In this document: piece by piece, positions 36,437 through 39,769 of the stretch | Layout of the letters: every line of letters begins with the position of its first letter | How positions within the stretch are numbered: position 1 is the stretch's first letter | Assembly (NCBI RefSeq): GCF_002902725.1 | Contig: NZ_PPRT01000006.1 | Location: 1 to 39,769, forward strand | Source: Staphylococcus caprae | GTDB taxonomy: Bacteria > Bacillota > Bacilli > Staphylococcales > Staphylococcaceae | Direction of reading: 5' to 3' | Length of the DNA stretch: 39,769 bases | The notes under the pieces: generated by a model | What the model was told of the DNA's origin: nothing | The model's database searches: none | The model's input: only the letters and a program-made list of their open reading frames with translations | Program-made: the position numbers and the translations under genes

Positions 36437-36488
36437 TCAAAAAATAAAGCTTCTACCACATGTCTTTAAACATACAGTAGAAGCTTTA
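36437..36488 (-). terminator. Terminator of gatCAB
   Basis: A 12-bp stem TAAAGCTTCTAC/GTAGAAGCTTTA (36445-36456 with 36477-36488) is followed on the minus strand by TTTTTTGAAAA. It ends the gatC-gatA-gatB mRNA. The 36250-36436 stretch is AT-rich with no clear feature. Confidence 0.88.
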
Positions 36489-36506
36489 AAGTAAGTATTT
36501 GATTGA

Positions 36507-37934
36507 TTAACGTTTGTCTAGTTCTTGTTTTAATAAGCCATTTACTTTTTGAGGATTTGCTTGGCCTTTTGAAGCTTTCATAATTTGTCCAACTAAGAAG
36601 CCCATCGCTTTCCCTTTACCATTTTTATAATCTTCAACAGATTGAGGGTTATTATCTAAAGCTTCATTAACAAATTTTAATAATGTCGCTTCGTCAGAGA
36701 TTTGTACTAAACCTTTGTCTTCCATGATTTGTTTAGCATCTCCACCATTTTCAGCAAGTTCTGGGAAGACTTTCTTAGCAATTTTACTACTCATCGTACC
36801 GTCTTCAATTAATTTAATCATGCCGGCAAGGTTTTCAGGAGTTAACTGAGTATCTTGTAATTCAACTTGATTTTTATTTAAATACTCGTTTACGCCACCC
36901 ATTAACCAGTTAGAAGTTAATTTAACGTCGGCACCATGTTGGATTGCACCTTCGAAGAAATCTGACATTTCTTTCGTAAGTGTTAATACATGTGCGTCAT
37001 ACTCAGGTAATCCTAAATCATTTACATATTTAGCTTTACGTTCATCCGGTAGTTCTGGGATTGTTTGACGAACACGTTCTTTCCATTCTTCATCAACGTA
37101 TAAAGGTACAATGTCTGGTTCTGGGAAGTAACGGTAATCATCAGAACCTTCTTTGACACGCATTAAAATTGTTTTACCAGTAGATTCATCGAAACGACGT
37201 GTTTCTTGACCGATTTCTCCACCATTTAACAATTCTTCTTCTTGTCGTTTTTCCTCATATTCTAAACCTTTTCTTACATAGTTAAATGAGTTAAGGTTTT
37301 TCAATTCTGTTTTAGTACCAAATTCTTTTTGACCATAAGGACGTAATGAAATGTTGGCATCACAACGAAGTGAACCTTCTTCCATTTTACAATCTGATAC
37401 ACCTGTGTATTGGATAATTGAACGTAATTTTTCTAAATAAGCATATGCTTCTTGAGGAGAACGAATGTCTGGCTCAGAAACAATTTCAATTAACGGCGTA
37501 CCTTGACGGTTTAAGTCAACTAATGAATAACCATCTTTATGTGTTGATTTACCAGCATCTTCTTCCATATGAAGACGTGTGATACCGATACGTTTAGTTT
37601 CTCCGTCTACTTCGATATCGATATAACCATTTTCACCAATTGGTTGATCAAATTGTGAAATTTGATATGCCTTAGGATTATCTGGGTAGAAATAGTTTTT
37701 ACGATCAAATTTAGAATTCGTAGCGATATCCATATTTAATGCCATTGAAGCTCTCATAGCCCAATCTACTGCGCGTCTATTTACGACTGGTAATACACCT
37801 GGATATGCTAAGTCGATAACATTTGTGTTTGAGTTAGGTTCAGCTCCAAAATGCGCTGGTGATGGAGAGAACATTTTTGAGTCTGTTTTTAACTCAACAT
37901 GAACTTCAAGTCCTATAACTGTTTCAAAATGCAT
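36507..37934 (-). CDS. gatB: Asp-tRNA(Asn)/Glu-tRNA(Gln) amidotransferase subunit B
   Basis: GatB carries the kinase and tRNA-binding activities of the GatCAB enzyme, which converts mis-charged Glu-tRNA(Gln) to Gln-tRNA(Gln). It is 475 aa. The start motif is [20 protein letters not shown], and the [14 protein letters not shown] block that binds magnesium is present. The C-terminal YqeY-like tail (about 330-475) contacts tRNA. The ATG at 37934 follows AAGGAGTGG; an earlier in-frame codon adds three residues. It is the last gene of the operon, 12 bases after gatA. Confidence 0.97.
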   Translation of the reverse strand: MHFETVIGLEVHVELKTDSKMFSPSPAHFGAEPNSNTNVIDLAYPGVLPVVNRRAVDWAMRASMALNMDIATNSKFDRKNYFYPDNPKAYQISQFDQPIGENGYIDIEVDGETKRIGITRLHMEEDAGKSTHKDGYSLVDLNRQGTPLIEIVSEPDIRSPQEAYAYLEKLRSIIQYTGVSDCKMEEGSLRCDANISLRPYGQKEFGTKTELKNLNSFNYVRKGLEYEEKRQEEELLNGGEIGQETRRFDESTGKTILMRVKEGSDDYRYFPEPDIVPLYVDEEWKERVRQTIPELPDERKAKYVNDLGLPEYDAHVLTLTKEMSDFFEGAIQHGADVKLTSNWLMGGVNEYLNKNQVELQDTQLTPENLAGMIKLIEDGTMSSKIAKKVFPELAENGGDAKQIMEDKGLVQISDEATLLKFVNEALDNNPQSVEDYKNGKGKAMGFLVGQIMKASKGQANPQKVNGLLKQELDKR

Positions 37935-37946
37935 GATTTCCACTCC

Positions 37947-39404
37947 TTATAAATTTTCGTATGCGTCATGTAAGTTGTATTGTGTTTCATATTGATAAGC
38001 TACACGATATAACGTCTTTTCATCGAATGGTTTACCAATGAATTGTAAACCAATTGGTCGTCCGTTAGATTGTCCGCAAGGAACAGAAATACCAGGTAAA
38101 CCAGCTAAGTTAACTGGTGTAGTTAATAAGTCGTTCGCGTACATTGTTAATGGATCATCAATTTCTTCGCCGATATTAAATGCAGTTGTTGGTGTAGTTG
38201 GTCCTACAACAACATCATATTCTTCAAATACTTTATCAAAGTCATTTTTAATTAATGTTCTTACTTTTTGAGACTTTTTATAGAATGCATCATAATAACC
38301 AGAGCTTAATGCGAAGGTACCAAGGAAAATACGACGTTTAACTTCGTCACCAAATCCTTCTGATCTAGACATTTTATATAATTCTTCTAATGATTGCGCC
38401 TCTTTTGAGTGGTAACCGTAACGAATACCATCGAAACGAGCCAAGTTTGCTGATGCTTCAGATGAAGCAATCACGTAGTATGAAGGAATGCCATATTTAG
38501 TATTTGGTAGTGAAACTTGTTCTACTTCAGCACCTAAAGATCTTAAAGTTTCAATTGCATTTTTAACAGCGTCTTTAACCTCTTCACTTATACCCTCACT
38601 TACATATTCTTTAGGGAAAGCAATTTTAAGCCCTTTAATATCTTTACCGATATCAGAAGTGAAATCTACATCTTCTACAGGAGCACTCGTTGAATCATTT
38701 GCATCTACACCTGAAATCGTTTCAAGTACAAGTGCGTTATCTTTTACATTACGAGTGATAGGTCCGATTTGGTCTAATGAAGATGCGAATGCTACAAGAC
38801 CAAAACGTGACACACGACCATAAGTAGGTTTCATACCTACAACACCACAATAAGCTGCTGGTTGTCTAATAGAACCACCAGTATCAGAACCTAAACTGAA
38901 TGGCACTAAGCCAGCTGCAACCGCTGCTGCAGAACCACCAGAAGAACCACCTGGTACTGCTGTATGGTCAAATGGGTTTAATGTCTTTTTGAAGTAAGAT
39001 GTTTCTGTTGAACCACCCATCGCAAATTCATCCATGTTTAATTTACCAATTAATACAGCATTTTCATCGTATAATTTATTCATTACTGTTGATTCATAAA
39101 TAGGTACGAAACCTTCTAACATTTTACTTGCGCAAGTTGTTTCAACATCTTTTGTAATAATATTGTCTTTGATACCCATTGGGATACCAAATAATTTACC
39201 TTCCATTTGGTCTTTCGCTTGTAATTCATCTAATTCTTCTGCTTTTTTAATAGCATTATCTTTATCTAATGCTAAGAAAGATTTAATCGTAGGATCAGTT
39301 TCTTCGATAGCTGCGTAAATATCTTTAACCACATCAGAAGGTTTAATTTCTTTGTTCTTAATCATTTCTGTTAATTTCTCAACAGATTCATAACGAATAC
39401 TCAT
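37947..39404 (-). CDS. gatA: Asp-tRNA(Asn)/Glu-tRNA(Gln) amidotransferase subunit A
   Basis: GatA is the glutaminase of GatCAB and feeds ammonia to GatB. It is 485 aa and belongs to the amidase signature family. The catalytic triad is K79 (PMGIKDN), S154 (PGGSSGGS) and S178 (SDTGGSIR). I start it at the ATG at 39404, with a GAGGAGGA ribosome site inside the end of gatC; the frame extends six codons upstream without a site. One base separates it from the gatC stop. Confidence 0.97.
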   Translation of the reverse strand: MSIRYESVEKLTEMIKNKEIKPSDVVKDIYAAIEETDPTIKSFLALDKDNAIKKAEELDELQAKDQMEGKLFGIPMGIKDNIITKDVETTCASKMLEGFVPIYESTVMNKLYDENAVLIGKLNMDEFAMGGSTETSYFKKTLNPFDHTAVPGGSSGGSAAAVAAGLVPFSLGSDTGGSIRQPAAYCGVVGMKPTYGRVSRFGLVAFASSLDQIGPITRNVKDNALVLETISGVDANDSTSAPVEDVDFTSDIGKDIKGLKIAFPKEYVSEGISEEVKDAVKNAIETLRSLGAEVEQVSLPNTKYGIPSYYVIASSEASANLARFDGIRYGYHSKEAQSLEELYKMSRSEGFGDEVKRRIFLGTFALSSGYYDAFYKKSQKVRTLIKNDFDKVFEEYDVVVGPTTPTTAFNIGEEIDDPLTMYANDLLTTPVNLAGLPGISVPCGQSNGRPIGLQFIGKPFDEKTLYRVAYQYETQYNLHDAYENL

Positions 39405-39405
39405 C

Positions 39406-39708
39406 TTAAGCGTCCTCCTCATTCATGATGGATGGCACTTTAAATTGTCCATCTTCTGTTTCTTTTGCATTTTTCAATGCTAATTCTTGAGGAATGCCCT
39501 CGATTGCTTTGTCGTCACGTAGCACGTTTTGTAAATCTAATACGTGATAAGTTGGCTCAACACCTTCAGTATCAGCACTGTCATTTTGTTTTGCAAAATC
39601 TAAAATACTTTCTAAAGTGTTAGCCATTTCTTCTGTTTCTTCAGAAGTAATTTGAAGTCTAGCTAAATTAGCAATGTGTTCAACTTCTTCACGTGTAACT
39701 TTAGTCAT
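39406..39708 (-). CDS. gatC: Asp-tRNA(Asn)/Glu-tRNA(Gln) amidotransferase subunit C
   Basis: GatC is the small subunit that wraps around GatA and stabilises the GatCAB complex. It is 100 aa, full length, with the family N-terminus [15 protein letters not shown] and a C-terminal [10 protein letters not shown]. It is the first gene of the operon. AAGGAGG (39719-39725 on the minus strand) lies 10 bases upstream. Confidence 0.96.
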   Translation of the reverse strand: MTKVTREEVEHIANLARLQITSEETEEMANTLESILDFAKQNDSADTEGVEPTYHVLDLQNVLRDDKAIEGIPQELALKNAKETEDGQFKVPSIMNEEDA

Positions 39709-39744
39709 TAAATAATAGCCTCCTTAATACTCATTCATCACCAA

Positions 39745-39750
39745 ATTGTA
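39745..39750 (-). promoter_or_regulatory. Candidate -10 of the gatCAB promoter
   Basis: On the minus strand TACAAT lies about 37 bases before gatC. The matching -35 would lie at or beyond the right edge of the window, so the promoter cannot be fully checked. Confidence 0.4.
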
Positions 39751-39769
39751 TCAAATTTCGCAATAAAAA

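Noticed and set aside
38038..38823. Plus-strand frames opposite gatA
   Set aside because: They are complements of conserved amidase sequence and have no independent coding evidence.

Overview
This is core chromosome of a Staphylococcus. The DNA is AT-rich. The proteins read as close relatives of S. aureus PerR, GsaB, Sav1866, SgtB, PtpA, VraTSR, MurT/GatD, FtnA, DgkB and GatCAB. The gene order is the perR-to-gatCAB order I recall from S. aureus. Many residues differ from the S. aureus proteins as I remember them, so a coagulase-negative species is more likely than S. aureus itself. I cannot name the species. I see no prophage, insertion sequence, CRISPR array, integrase or tRNA gene.

Layout. 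1-48 is the 5' end of a 16S rRNA gene that leaves the window to the left, and its leader and promoter follow to about 540. 563-5296 holds the peroxide-stress regulator PerR, a 2-hydroxyacid dehydrogenase, thiol peroxidase Bcp, GsaB and a first ArAE/FUSC membrane protein. 5338-10238 holds a Sav1866-type ABC exporter with a structured leader, a nucleoside phosphatase (Ntdp), MutY and a YdjM-like membrane hydrolase. 10403-13972 is one leftward operon: recX, a DUF1811 gene, then a TagH-like and a TagG-like gene. The TagH-like protein has lost its ATPase residues. 14144-20414 holds SgtB, a DJ-1/PfpI protein, the small SE1561-family gene, the radical SAM protein YfkAB, a thioesterase, AmpS, a DUF1128 protein, PtpA and a small membrane protein. 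20787-25780 holds a YihY protein, the vraU-vraT-vraS-vraR cell-wall stress operon and map. 25955-30139 holds a second ArAE/FUSC protein, a secreted protein of unknown function and the murT-gatD operon. 30368-33697 holds ferritin, a DEDDh exonuclease, DinB and an HExxH membrane protein. 33849-39708 holds RlmD, DgkB and the gatC-gatA-gatB operon, with the upstream end of its promoter lying off the window.

How the genes work together. Two themes recur. One is peroxide and iron control: perR has a PerR-box-like palindrome at its own promoter, and ftnA carries two more. The other is the cell envelope: SgtB polymerises glycan, MurT/GatD amidates lipid II, VraTSR senses wall damage, DgkB recycles diacylglycerol from lipoteichoic acid synthesis, and the TagGH-like pair resembles wall teichoic acid exporters.

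Most of the window is ordinary core genome. I did not find a clear new multi-gene system. The observations most worth a second look are the ATPase-dead TagH paralogue operon, a two-copy structured intergenic repeat, the nested stem-loop before the ABC exporter, the tandem PerR boxes at ftnA and a GC-rich untranslated block near 15040-15110.
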